This document shows, piece after piece, positions 42,954-51,481 of a stretch of 64,000 bases of DNA. A model generated the notes under the pieces. It saw only the letters and a program-made list of their open reading frames with translations, was not told where the DNA came from and did no database searches. The first letter of the stretch is position 1. The number at the start of each line of letters is the position of its first letter. This DNA comes from Variovorax sp. Sphag1AA. Lineage in GTDB: Bacteria; Pseudomonadota; Gammaproteobacteria; Burkholderiales; Burkholderiaceae_C. The stretch is from contig NZ_JACHYC010000006.1 of NCBI RefSeq assembly GCF_014192575.1, forward strand, positions 186,001-250,000. The letters run 5' to 3'. Made by a program: the position numbers and the translations under genes.

Positions 42954-45572
42954 TCAGACGTCGATGTTCGCCGCGCGCAGCGCGTTCTGCTCGATGAAGT
43001 CGCGCCGCGGCTCGACCTCGTCGCCCATCAGCATGGTGAAAACGCGGTCGGCCTCGATCGCGTCGTCGATCTGCACGCGCAGCAGGCGCCGCACGTTCGG
43101 GTCCATCGTCGTTTCCCAGAGCTGCTCGGGATTCATCTCGCCCAGACCCTTGTAGCGCTGACGCGAGGTCGCGTTCTCGGCCTGGCCGATCAGCCAGCGC
43201 ATGGCTTCGCGGAAGTCGCTGACCTTTTCTTCCTTGGCCTTCTCGCCCTCGCCGCGGCGAACGACGGCGCCTTCGCCGAGCAGGTCGCGGAAGGTCTTTG
43301 CGGCCTCGGCTAGCGCGGCGTAGTCGGCGCCATGCACGAAGTCCTGCGTCAGCACGCTGCTCTTGATGTTGCCGTGATGGCGGCGGCTGATGCGCAGCAG
43401 CGGCTTGTCGGTGCGCGCATCGAACTCGCTCGACACATCGGCTGGCGCGCCGGTGGTGTTGAGTTCGCGCAATTTGTTCTGCAGTGCGACCGCAGAGGCT
43501 TCCGCAGAGGCCGTGGTGTCCAGGTCGAGCGCCACGCCGTCGGCAATGGCACGCAGTGCAGCGGTATCGAGGAAGACGCCAAGCCGCGCGATCACCGCCT
43601 CGGCGAGCTGGTGCTTGCGGGCCAGGTCGGCCAGCGCGTCACCGGTGAGCGTCGTCGGATTGCTGCCGCCGGTCAGGACGCTCGCATCCTTCAGCGCGAC
43701 CTTGAGGAGGAAGGTGTCGAGCGCAGGGCCGTCCTTGAGGTACTGCTCTTCCTTGCCGACCTTCACCTTGTAGAGCGGCGGCTGGGCGATGTAGATGTGG
43801 CCGCGTTCGACCAGCTCCGGCATCTGCCGATAGAAGAAGGTCAGCAGCAGCGTACGGATGTGCGCGCCGTCCACGTCCGCGTCGGTCATGATGATGATGC
43901 GGTGGTAGCGCAGCTTGGCGACGTTGAAGTCGTCCGCACCGCCTGCCGCCGTGGTCGCACCCGCGCGGCCGATGCCGGTGCCCAGCGCGGTGATCATCGT
44001 CAGGATTTCGTTGCTGGTCAGCAGCTTCTCGTAGCGTGCCTTCTCGACGTTCAGGATCTTGCCGCGCAGCGGCAGGATGGCCTGGAACTTCCGGTCGCGG
44101 CCCTGCTTGGCCGAGCCGCCTGCGGAGTCACCCTCCACCAGGTAGATCTCGCACAGCGCGGGGTCCTTTTCCTGACAATCGGCCAGCTTGCCGGGCAGCC
44201 CCATGCCGTCGAGCACGCCCTTGCGGCGCGTCATTTCGCGGGCCTTGCGTGCGGCCTCGCGAGCGCGTGCCGCTTCGACGATCTTGCCGCAGATGATCTT
44301 CGCGTCGTTGGGGCGCTCCTGCAGGTAGTCGGTGAGCAGGCGGCCGACGATGTCCTCGACCGGCGCGCGCACTTCGCTCGACACCAGCTTGTCCTTGGTC
44401 TGGCTCGAGAACTTGGGCTCGGGCACCTTCACGCTGAGGACGCAGCACAGGCCTTCGCGCATGTCGTCGCCGGTCACTTCGACCTTGGCCTTCTTGGCCA
44501 ACTCGTTCTCTTCGATGTACTTGTTGATGACGCGCGTCATCGCGGCGCGCAGGCCGGTCAGGTGGGTGCCGCCATCACGCTGGGGGATGTTGTTGGTGAA
44601 GCAGAGAACCTGCTCGTTGTAGCCGTTGTTCCACTGCATCGCGACTTCGACGCCGATATGCGTGCCGGGGATGCCGCCGTAGGTGTCGGCCGGCTTCTCT
44701 CCTTCGGCGTAGAACACGTTCGGGTGCAGGATCGTCTTGCCCTTGTTGATGAACTCGACGAAGCCACGCACGCCGCCGGCGCCCGAGAAGTCGTCTTGCT
44801 TGCCGGTGCGCTCATCGACCAGGCGGATGCGCACGCCGTTGTTCAGGAAGCTCAGCTCGCGCAGCCGCTTGCTCAGGATCTCGTAGTGGAAGTCCGAGTT
44901 CTCCTTGAAGATCTCGGTGTCCGGCAGGAAGTGCACCTCCGTGCCGCGCTTCTCGGTTTCGCCGGTGATCTTCATCGGCGAAACCTCGACGCCGTTCACC
45001 GTCTCGATGATGCGGTTCTGCACGAAGCCCTTGCTGAACTCGAGCGTGTGGACCTTGCCTTCGCGGCGCACCGTGAGGCGCAGCATCTTGGAGAGCGCGT
45101 TCACGCAGCTCACGCCCACGCCGTGCAGACCGCCGGAAACCTTGTAGCTGTTCTGATTGAACTTGCCGCCTGCGTGCAACTCGGTCAACGCGATCTCGGA
45201 CGCCGAGCGCTTCGGCTCGTGCTTGTCGTCCATCTTGATGCCGGTCGGGATGCCGCGGCCGTTGTCGGTCACCGAAACCGAGTTGTCGGTGTGAATCGTG
45301 ACCACGATGTCATCGCAATACCCTGCGAGCGCCTCGTCGATCGAGTTGTCGACCACTTCAAACACGAGGTGATGCAAGCCGGTGCCGTCGGAGGTGTCGC
45401 CGATGTACATCCCCGGGCGCTTGCGCACCGCCTCGAGGCCTTCGAGGATCGTGATGGAGCCTTCCCCGTAGGAGCTATCGGGCGGCGTGACCTCGATCGG
45501 AATCGCGTTGTCGATCTCAGGCGTGTAGACCGGCTCCGTGTGCGGCGCGTCCTGCTTGTTTTCTTCGCTCAT
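42954..45572 (-). CDS. gyrB: DNA gyrase subunit B
   Basis: An 872-residue protein of the long, E. coli-type GyrB class. The GHKL ATPase domain has VVDNSIDEALAGYCD, NGRGIP and HAGGKF...VSGGLHGVG. The TOPRIM domain has EGDSAGGSAKQGRDRKFQAI and DADVDGAHIRTLLLTFF, and the C-terminal tail has QRYKGLGEMNPEQLWETTMD. With GyrA it introduces negative supercoils. It follows dnaN in the leftward origin-proximal run, separated by a REP-like repeat. Confidence 0.98.
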   Translation of the reverse strand: MSEENKQDAPHTEPVYTPEIDNAIPIEVTPPDSSYGEGSITILEGLEAVRKRPGMYIGDTSDGTGLHHLVFEVVDNSIDEALAGYCDDIVVTIHTDNSVSVTDNGRGIPTGIKMDDKHEPKRSASEIALTELHAGGKFNQNSYKVSGGLHGVGVSCVNALSKMLRLTVRREGKVHTLEFSKGFVQNRIIETVNGVEVSPMKITGETEKRGTEVHFLPDTEIFKENSDFHYEILSKRLRELSFLNNGVRIRLVDERTGKQDDFSGAGGVRGFVEFINKGKTILHPNVFYAEGEKPADTYGGIPGTHIGVEVAMQWNNGYNEQVLCFTNNIPQRDGGTHLTGLRAAMTRVINKYIEENELAKKAKVEVTGDDMREGLCCVLSVKVPEPKFSSQTKDKLVSSEVRAPVEDIVGRLLTDYLQERPNDAKIICGKIVEAARAREAARKAREMTRRKGVLDGMGLPGKLADCQEKDPALCEIYLVEGDSAGGSAKQGRDRKFQAILPLRGKILNVEKARYEKLLTSNEILTMITALGTGIGRAGATTAAGGADDFNVAKLRYHRIIIMTDADVDGAHIRTLLLTFFYRQMPELVERGHIYIAQPPLYKVKVGKEEQYLKDGPALDTFLLKVALKDASVLTGGSNPTTLTGDALADLARKHQLAEAVIARLGVFLDTAALRAIADGVALDLDTTASAEASAVALQNKLRELNTTGAPADVSSEFDARTDKPLLRISRRHHGNIKSSVLTQDFVHGADYAALAEAAKTFRDLLGEGAVVRRGEGEKAKEEKVSDFREAMRWLIGQAENATSRQRYKGLGEMNPEQLWETTMDPNVRRLLRVQIDDAIEADRVFTMLMGDEVEPRRDFIEQNALRAANIDV

Positions 45573-45620
45573 CAGAATCTTTCTCTCTCGGCAACCCGCG
45601 GACTGCCGCTATTTCTTCAG

Positions 45621-45713
45621 GAACACCGCGGAACCGGCTTTGCCGGGCCGCTGGTGTTGCCCCCTGCAAGGGGGTTGGCGTAGCGACACGAAGTGCGCGT
45701 AGCCTGGGGGTGG
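45621..45713 (+). repeat. REP-like intergenic repeat, copy 2
   Basis: The same element as 4851-4941. The outer stem is AACACC/GGTGTT, where copy 1 has ACACCC/GGGTGT, so the stem is preserved by compensating changes. The inner CCGGC-TTT-GCCGG, the CCCCCT-GCA-AGGGGG hairpin and the ACACGAAGTG tail are also kept. It sits between gyrB and dnaN. Confidence 0.8.
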
Positions 45714-45714
45714 G

Positions 45715-46821
45715 TCAAATGCGCATCGGCATCACAACGTACTTGAACGACGCGTTCTCCGGAATCGTCATCAGCACCGAGCTGTTCGAATCCTGCAGAT
45801 CCAGCTTCACCATGTCCTGGCTCATGTTCGACAGCGCGTCGATGAGATAGGTCACGTTGAAGCCGATCTCGATCGTGTCGCCGCCGTAGTCGATGTCGAG
45901 CTCGTCCTGCGCCTCTTCCTGCTCGGCATTGTTCGAGGCGATGCGCAGCGTGCCCGGCTCGATGTTGAGTCGCACGCCCTTGAACTTCTCGCTCGTCAGG
46001 ATCGCGGTGCGCTGCAAGCTGGCCAGCAGAGGCGCGCGGCCCAGCGTCACGCTGTTCTTGTGATTCTTGGGGATGACGCGGTTGTAGTCGGGGAACTTGC
46101 CCTCGACCAGCTTGGTGACGAACTCCATGCCACCGAAGGCGAACTTCGCCTGGTTGTTCGCGAACTGCATCTCGATCGCGCCCTCGGCATCAGACAGAAG
46201 ACGCTGCATCTCGAGCACCGTCTTGCGGGGAAGGATCACCTCCTGGCGCGGTACTTCGACGTCGAGCGTGGCGGAGGCGAACGCAAGGCGGTGGCCATCG
46301 GTCGCCACGAGGCTGAGCTGCTTGCCTTCGGCAACGAACAGGATGCCGTTGAGGTAGTAGCGAATGTCATGCACCGCCATCGCGAACGACACTTGGCTGA
46401 GAAGGTCCTTCAGCGTCTTCTGTGGCACGCTGAACACCGGGCCGAAGTTGGCGGATTCCTGCACCAGCGGGAAGTCCTCAGCCGGCAGCGACTGCAGCGT
46501 AAAGCGGCTCTTGCCGCCCTTGAGCACGAGCTTGTTGGCGCTCGATTCGAGGCTCACCGTCTGGTCGGACGGCATGGTGCGCAGGATGTCGATCAGCTTG
46601 CGCGCGCCCACGGTCGTCGTGAAGTTGCCGTCGTCGCCGCCGAGTTCAGCTTGCGTACGGATCTGGATTTCCAGGTCGCTGGTCGTGAGTTGCAGTTGGG
46701 CGCCCGTCTTGCGGATCAGCACGTTGGCGAGGATCGGCAGCGTGTGCCGCCGCTCCACGATGCCGGACACCGATTGCAGCGCCGCCAGGACTTTGTCTTG
46801 AGTTGCCTTCAAAACGATCAT
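45715..46821 (-). CDS. dnaN: DNA polymerase III beta subunit (sliding clamp)
   Basis: A 368-residue clamp monomer of normal length with three repeated domains and the family end VLMTIPENASFKYVVMPMRI. The dimeric ring tethers polymerase III to DNA. It lies downstream of dnaA, from which it is separated by a 268-bp non-coding region with DnaA boxes and an unwinding-like element. Confidence 0.97.
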   Translation of the reverse strand: MIVLKATQDKVLAALQSVSGIVERRHTLPILANVLIRKTGAQLQLTTSDLEIQIRTQAELGGDDGNFTTTVGARKLIDILRTMPSDQTVSLESSANKLVLKGGKSRFTLQSLPAEDFPLVQESANFGPVFSVPQKTLKDLLSQVSFAMAVHDIRYYLNGILFVAEGKQLSLVATDGHRLAFASATLDVEVPRQEVILPRKTVLEMQRLLSDAEGAIEMQFANNQAKFAFGGMEFVTKLVEGKFPDYNRVIPKNHKNSVTLGRAPLLASLQRTAILTSEKFKGVRLNIEPGTLRIASNNAEQEEAQDELDIDYGGDTIEIGFNVTYLIDALSNMSQDMVKLDLQDSNSSVLMTIPENASFKYVVMPMRI

Positions 46822-46823
46822 GT

Positions 46824-47072
46824 CTTACCTCTTCCTTTATTTCTTTAATTCAAATTGGTAGTAGTAGATAAGGGACGCACCGCGCTGTGGACAGCGCGAT
46901 TTTCCGCTTCCGCGACAACGACTTGGCGCTGCTCAACGGGTGTGCGTAGCCGCGCTTCGGTGCTGTCGCGGCGCGGCGAACAACATTCGCTTGCGCGGTG
47001 GCTCTGTGGACAACCCGTCATTTGTTCCGAGACTTTCCCCAGAGTTGTGCTTTGACAGCGTTGACGGATTGT
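46824..47072 (-). other. Candidate chromosomal origin (oriC): DnaA boxes and DnaA-trio in the dnaA-dnaN intergenic region
   Basis: Read on the minus strand: TTGTCCACA at 47013-47005 and CTGTCCACA at 46894-46886 are DnaA boxes with one and two mismatches to TTATCCACA. The second is followed by a GC-rich spacer, three CTA triplets (46867-46859) and an AT-rich stretch up to the dnaN ribosome-binding site. This is the DnaA-box/GC-spacer/DnaA-trio/AT-rich order of a bacterial basal unwinding element. The box at 46886 sits in the near-palindrome GCGCTGTGGACAGCGC. Flanking genes diverge about 1.5 kb to the right. Function is inferred from architecture. Confidence 0.75.
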
Positions 47073-47089
47073 GCGCGGGCGCCCATCGA

Positions 47090-48469
47090 TCATCCCTTGA
47101 GCGTCTGCTCCAGCACGTGCAACTGCTGGTTCAGCTCGGTCAGCTGCTGGCGTTCGCCGGAAATCTTGCGCACGGCATGCAGCACAGTGGTGTGGTCGCG
47201 GCCGCCGAAGAGCTCCCCGATTTCAGGCAGGCTCTTCTGGGTCAGCTCCTTGGCGAGGTACATCGCGATCTGGCGCGGCCGGGCGATCGAGGCCGGCCGC
47301 TTCTTCGAATACATGTCGGCGACCTTGATCTTGTAGTAGTCGGCCACCGTCTTCTGGATGTTTTCCACCGAGATCTGGCGGTTCTGGATCGACAGCAGGT
47401 CGCGAAGCGCTTCGCGAGCGAGCGCGATCGAGATTTCCTTCTGATTGAAGCGCGAGTACGCAAGGATCTTGCGCAGTGCGCCTTCCAGTTCGCGGACGTT
47501 GGAACGCACGTTCTTGGCGACGAAGAACGCAACCTCTTCCGGCATCTCGGCGCTTTCGGCGCGCGCCTTGTTGATCAGAATGGCCACACGCATTTCCAGC
47601 TCGGGCGGCTCGATCGCGACCGTCAAGCCTGAATCGAAGCGCGACACGAGCCGCTCGTGGATGTCCGCCAGGCCCTTCGGATAGGTGTCGCTCGTCATGA
47701 CGATGTGCGACTTCTTCGCGAGCAGGGCTTCGAAGGCGTTGAAGAACTCTTCTTGCGTGCGGTCCTTGTTCGCGAAGAACTGGACGTCATCGATCAGCAG
47801 GAGGTCGAGCGAGTGATAGCGCTCCTTGAACTCGTCGAAAGTCTTGCGTTGATAGGCCTTGACCACATCCGACACGAACTGCTCGGCGTGGATGTAGAGA
47901 ACTTTTGCGTCCGGCCGGTCCGCCAGCAGGCGATTACCCACAGCGTGCATCAAGTGCGTCTTGCCGAGGCCGACGCCACCATAGATGAACAGCGGGTTGT
48001 AGAGGTGGCCCGGCGTACTTGCCACATGCATGGCTGCGGCGCGTGCCATCCGGTTCGCCGTACCTTCGACGAGGTTCTCGAAAGTGAGCCCGGAGTTGAG
48101 GCGGTTCTTGAACGCCGAGCTCGCTGGATCTTCGCCTGGGCTCGGCAGGTCGCGCGGCACATCGACGTCGGAAACGACCGCCAACGATGTCGGTCGTGCA
48201 ACGATTTCGCGAGGAGCAAGCGCTAACTCAATGATGATGGGCTGGCCGTAGATCTTCTCGGCCATCGAAGCGATCTTGCCCGCGTACTGCGCACGGATCC
48301 AATCGAGCTTGAAGCGATTCGCGACAAAAACGGTAACCCGCGAAAAGTCGTCCGCGACCTTGGCGGTCAGTGGCTTGATCCAGGTATTGAATTGCTGTTC
48401 GGACAGCTCCTGCGCGAGCTGGTCGACGCAGGCCTGCCAGAGGCTGTCACCGACGCCGTCACTCGACAT
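47090..48469 (-). CDS. dnaA: Chromosomal replication initiator DnaA
   Basis: A 459-residue AAA+ initiator. Domain I is N-terminal (LWQACVDQLAQELSEQQFNTWIKPL). Walker A is YGGVGLGKTHLMHAVG, Walker B is LLLIDDVQFF. The C-terminal DNA-binding domain has the DnaA signature within ARPRQIAMYLAKELTQKSLPEIGELFGGRDHTTVLHA. It binds DnaA boxes and opens the origin. It is transcribed leftward with dnaN and gyrB. Confidence 0.98.
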   Translation of the reverse strand: MSSDGVGDSLWQACVDQLAQELSEQQFNTWIKPLTAKVADDFSRVTVFVANRFKLDWIRAQYAGKIASMAEKIYGQPIIIELALAPREIVARPTSLAVVSDVDVPRDLPSPGEDPASSAFKNRLNSGLTFENLVEGTANRMARAAAMHVASTPGHLYNPLFIYGGVGLGKTHLMHAVGNRLLADRPDAKVLYIHAEQFVSDVVKAYQRKTFDEFKERYHSLDLLLIDDVQFFANKDRTQEEFFNAFEALLAKKSHIVMTSDTYPKGLADIHERLVSRFDSGLTVAIEPPELEMRVAILINKARAESAEMPEEVAFFVAKNVRSNVRELEGALRKILAYSRFNQKEISIALAREALRDLLSIQNRQISVENIQKTVADYYKIKVADMYSKKRPASIARPRQIAMYLAKELTQKSLPEIGELFGGRDHTTVLHAVRKISGERQQLTELNQQLHVLEQTLKG

Positions 48470-48775
48470 GGGTGCTCTGAAAAGTGGTTTGTCCCTCAGC
48501 CATCTTTCGTGTTCGTGTTGTGGATAGTCGCACCCGCGATGCGCCCAGGATTCTAACTTGTCAAAAACTTATCCACACCATCCCGCCGATGATGGAAAGG
48601 CCTGAGATCGCCGATCGGGATTGTCGGGGTCTTGAATGTTTGCGATAATCGCGGGTTTCCCTGAAAACCTCTTTGTGTGTTTCGGGGGTATCTCGGGGGC
48701 CGAATCTTTCGAATCTTTTCGTAGAGGCGCACCGGACTTGCCGGAAACGATCCGGTCACACCAGGAAAAATCATC
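48470..48775. promoter_or_regulatory. Divergent dnaA / rpmH promoter region with DnaA boxes
   Basis: A 306-bp non-coding stretch between divergent dnaA and rpmH. It holds one perfect DnaA box, TTATCCACA at 48569-48577 (+ strand), and one single-mismatch box, TGTGGATAG at 48519-48527 (minus orientation). They face each other about 40 bp apart. These fit DnaA autoregulation or a second part of the origin. No other gene is visible. Confidence 0.75.
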
Positions 48776-48910
48776 ATGAAACGCACTTATCAAGCATCCA
48801 AGACCCGCCGCGCCCGTACCCACGGTTTTCTGGTTCGTATGAAGACCCGTGGTGGTCGCGCCGTCATCAACGCGCGCCGCGCCAAGGGCCGCAAGCGCCT
48901 TTCCGTCTAA
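48776..48910 (+). CDS. rpmH: 50S ribosomal protein L34
   Basis: A 44-residue, extremely basic protein with the standard L34 sequence pattern: MKRTYQASKTRRARTHGF, then MKTRGGRAVINARRAKGRKRL. It is part of the large ribosomal subunit. It heads the rightward rpmH-rnpA-yidD-yidC-mnmE run conserved next to bacterial origins. Confidence 0.98.
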   Translation: MKRTYQASKTRRARTHGFLVRMKTRGGRAVINARRAKGRKRLSV

Positions 48911-48984
48911 CGGCACCCCAGGCGTCGTTGCCAGTCGTACCGCCCGCGCTCGTACGAACCGACGGCGCCTCGCGGTTCGCTCCC

Positions 48985-49371
48985 ATGCAGCGGCTCAAGA
49001 CCCGCGCGCAATTCCAGGCTGTACTCGCAGGTGCCACCGTGGCGCGCACCGCCCACTTTGCACTGCACCGTTGCTCGCTTGACGCTTCGTCCGGCGTGGC
49101 GTCCGCTTTCTCCGTGCAGGATGTGTGGGTTGGAGCCATGGTGCCCAAACGATGGGCGCGTCGTGCGGTTACCCGCAACGCGATCAAACGTCAGATCTAC
49201 AACGTGACTGCCGCGTCCGAAGCCTCGCTGCCGCTTGCGGCATACGTGGTGCGTCTTCGCGCCGGCTTCGATCGCAAGCAATTCGTGAGCGCGGTTTCCG
49301 ACAAGCTCAAGGCCGCAGTGCGGGCCGAACTTCAGCTCTTGCTGGAGCGGTCTGCTGCTGCGCGCGCATGA
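48985..49371 (+). CDS. rnpA: Ribonuclease P protein component
   Basis: A 128-residue basic protein that aids the RNase P RNA in removing tRNA 5' leaders. The family start is RLKTRAQFQAVL, and the RNA-binding RNR-type motif appears as RAVTRNAIKRQIY. The ATG at 48985 places LKTR at the usual position; an upstream extension is open but unlikely. It overlaps yidD by 4 bp. Confidence 0.95.
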   Translation: MQRLKTRAQFQAVLAGATVARTAHFALHRCSLDASSGVASAFSVQDVWVGAMVPKRWARRAVTRNAIKRQIYNVTAASEASLPLAAYVVRLRAGFDRKQFVSAVSDKLKAAVRAELQLLLERSAAARA

Positions 49372-49652
49372 TGCAGCGCTTCCTCATTGGTCTCGTGAAG
49401 GCCTACCGTCTGCTGCTGAGCCCCTGGCTCGGCCAGGCCTGCCGTTTCGAGCCGACCTGTTCTGTCTATGCCATCGGCGCGCTCGAGCAGCACGGCGCCC
49501 TCGGTGGCAGCTATCTCACACTGCGCCGGATCTGCCGCTGCCAGCCCTGGTGCCAGGGCGGCCACGATCCGGTTCCCTCCAAGGCACAGAACTCCGCATC
49601 GCGACCGGGGCTGTTCGCCTTCCTCTCTTCCGACAAGAAGTCTTCTTCATGA
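49368..49652 (+). CDS. yidD: Membrane protein insertion efficiency factor YidD
   Basis: A 94-residue protein. The family core is RLLLSPWLGQACRFEPTCSVYAIGALEQHGALGG, with the conserved cysteines and GGHDPVP at the end. It is an inner-membrane-associated protein that assists YidC/Sec insertion. Two consecutive ATGs (49368 and 49371) are possible; the first overlaps the rnpA stop. It overlaps yidC by 4 bp. Confidence 0.93.
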   Translation: MMQRFLIGLVKAYRLLLSPWLGQACRFEPTCSVYAIGALEQHGALGGSYLTLRRICRCQPWCQGGHDPVPSKAQNSASRPGLFAFLSSDKKSSS

Positions 49653-51406
49653 ACGATATCCGCCGCACCATTCTGTGGGTGATCTTTGGCTTCTCGCTGG
49701 TGCTGCTGTGGGACCAATGGCAGGTCTACAACGGTCACCGGCCGACTTTCCTGCCGTCGGCAAAGACCGCGGCAACCGAGCAGGCGAACGCGCCGGTTGC
49801 GCCAACCGCGTCGACCAGCGGAGCGGCGCCTGCCGCATCCTCGACCAATGCTTCGGTGCCGCAGCAGACCGCGGCCCCCGCCATTGGCGAGCGCGTGACG
49901 GTGACCACCGACGTCTTCAAGGCGACCATCGATGGTGAAGGCGGCACCCTCTCCGAGCTGCAGCTGCTCAATTTCGTCGACCAGACGAACAACCACGGCC
50001 TCGTCGAATGGTTCCGCCATCTCGTGGGCCTGCCGGTGGCGCAGAACGAATCGCATCCGGTCACGCTCATGGAGAACGGTTCGCCGGCCACGCGCTACGT
50101 GGCACAGACGGGCCTGCTCAACCAGGTGCAGGCGGGCGAGCGTTTTCCCAACCATCTGACGTTGATGACGCCGCGCAGCGGCCCGCGCGAGCTGGCTGAA
50201 GGCCAGAAGACGCTCGAAGTCGCGTTCGAGTCGCAGCCGGTGGGCGGTCTGAAGTATGTCAAGACGTACGTGTTCCAGCGCGGGGACTACTCGATCCACG
50301 TCAAGCACGAGATCGTGAACGTGAGCAACCAGCCGGTCGATGCGCAGCTGTATCTGCAGTTCGTACGCCACGGCACGGTTGCGTCGAGCACGATGTTCGG
50401 CACCAACACTTTCACGGGTCCGGCCATCTTCACCGAGCAAAAGAAGTTCCAGAAGATCAACTTCACGGACATCACGAAGAACAAGGTCGAGTTGCCCGCG
50501 CCCGCCACAAACGGTTGGGTCGCGATGGTGCAGCACTACTTCGTTTCGGCGTGGCTGCTGAATGTCCCGGGCAGCGACGCGCTCAAGCGTGAGTTCCGTG
50601 TCGCGGATCTGGGCAACAACCTTTTCTCGGTCGCGATGGTTCTCGATGTGCCCAAACTGGCGCCGGGGGCAACGCAACTGATCGAATCCAACCTGTTCGC
50701 CGGCCCCGAAGAGGAGAAGAAGCTCGAAGCACTGGCGCCGGGCCTCGAACTGGTCAAGGACTACGGCATCTTCGCCATCATCTCCAAGCCGCTCTACTGG
50801 CTGCTCAACCAGCTGCACGGCATTCTCGGCAACTGGGGCTGGTCCATCGTCGCGCTGGTTTTCCTGCTGAAGGCTGCGTTCTTCTGGCTCAATGCGAAGG
50901 CTTACGCCAGCATGGCCAAGATGAAGGCGATCAACCCGCGGATCATGGAAATGCGGGAGCGCTTGAAGGACAAGCCCCAGGAGATGCAGCAGGAGATGAT
51001 GCGCATCTACCGCGAGGAAAAGGTCAACCCGATGGGCGGCTGCTTCCCGATCCTGATCCAGATCCCGGTGTTCATCGCGCTGTACTGGGTGCTGCTGTCG
51101 TCGGTCGAAATGCGCCACGCGCCCTGGATTCTGTGGATCAAGGACCTCTCCGCTCCCGATCCATGGTTCATCCTGCCGGCAGTGATGACTGCGACTTCGC
51201 TGTTCCAGACCTGGCTCAACCCGACGCCGCCGGACCCGATGCAGGCCAAGCTGATGTGGATCATGCCGCTGGCATTCAGCGTGATGTTCATCTTCTTCCC
51301 GGCCGGTCTGGTGCTGTACTGGATCACCAACAACGTGCTGTCGATCGCGCAGCAGTGGTTCATCAACAAGCGCCTTGGCGTGCTTGGCAACAAACCGTCG
51401 AAGTAA
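49649..51406 (+). CDS. yidC: Membrane protein insertase YidC
   Basis: A 585-residue insertase. It has an N-terminal TM (residues 6-22), an Ala/Thr/Pro linker, a large periplasmic beta domain (about 80-370), then the five-TM insertase core with LKAAFFWLNAKAYASMAKMK, the MGGCFPILIQIPVFIALYW segment and the C-terminal ITNNVLSIAQQW. It inserts membrane proteins with or without SecYEG. The ATG at 49649 overlaps yidD, which is the usual arrangement. Confidence 0.97.
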   Translation: MNDIRRTILWVIFGFSLVLLWDQWQVYNGHRPTFLPSAKTAATEQANAPVAPTASTSGAAPAASSTNASVPQQTAAPAIGERVTVTTDVFKATIDGEGGTLSELQLLNFVDQTNNHGLVEWFRHLVGLPVAQNESHPVTLMENGSPATRYVAQTGLLNQVQAGERFPNHLTLMTPRSGPRELAEGQKTLEVAFESQPVGGLKYVKTYVFQRGDYSIHVKHEIVNVSNQPVDAQLYLQFVRHGTVASSTMFGTNTFTGPAIFTEQKKFQKINFTDITKNKVELPAPATNGWVAMVQHYFVSAWLLNVPGSDALKREFRVADLGNNLFSVAMVLDVPKLAPGATQLIESNLFAGPEEEKKLEALAPGLELVKDYGIFAIISKPLYWLLNQLHGILGNWGWSIVALVFLLKAAFFWLNAKAYASMAKMKAINPRIMEMRERLKDKPQEMQQEMMRIYREEKVNPMGGCFPILIQIPVFIALYWVLLSSVEMRHAPWILWIKDLSAPDPWFILPAVMTATSLFQTWLNPTPPDPMQAKLMWIMPLAFSVMFIFFPAGLVLYWITNNVLSIAQQWFINKRLGVLGNKPSK

Positions 51407-51430
51407 CCGTCACCGCACTTCGTTCAGAAA

Positions 51431-51453
51431 AGGGCCGCGCAAGCGGCCCTTCT
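51431..51453 (+). terminator. Weak stem-loop between yidC and mnmE
   Basis: AGGGCCGC, the loop GCAA and AGGGCCGC's complement GCGGCCCT form an 8-bp GC stem followed by only TCT. It may attenuate yidC read-through into mnmE rather than stop it fully. Confidence 0.5.
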
Positions 51454-51481
51454 CGCTGGACTTGCTGGAAGAATCGCCGTC

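Noticed and set aside
43332..45683. 783-codon open frame on the plus strand
   Set aside because: It is the antisense shadow of gyrB. High GC third positions keep the opposite frame open; the translation is Arg/His/Leu/Gln-rich with no recognisable domain.
45786..45805. tRNA-like TTCGAATCC motif
   Set aside because: It lies within dnaN coding sequence and no cloverleaf can be drawn around it.
49511..51118. 535-codon minus-strand frame
   Set aside because: Antisense of yidC.
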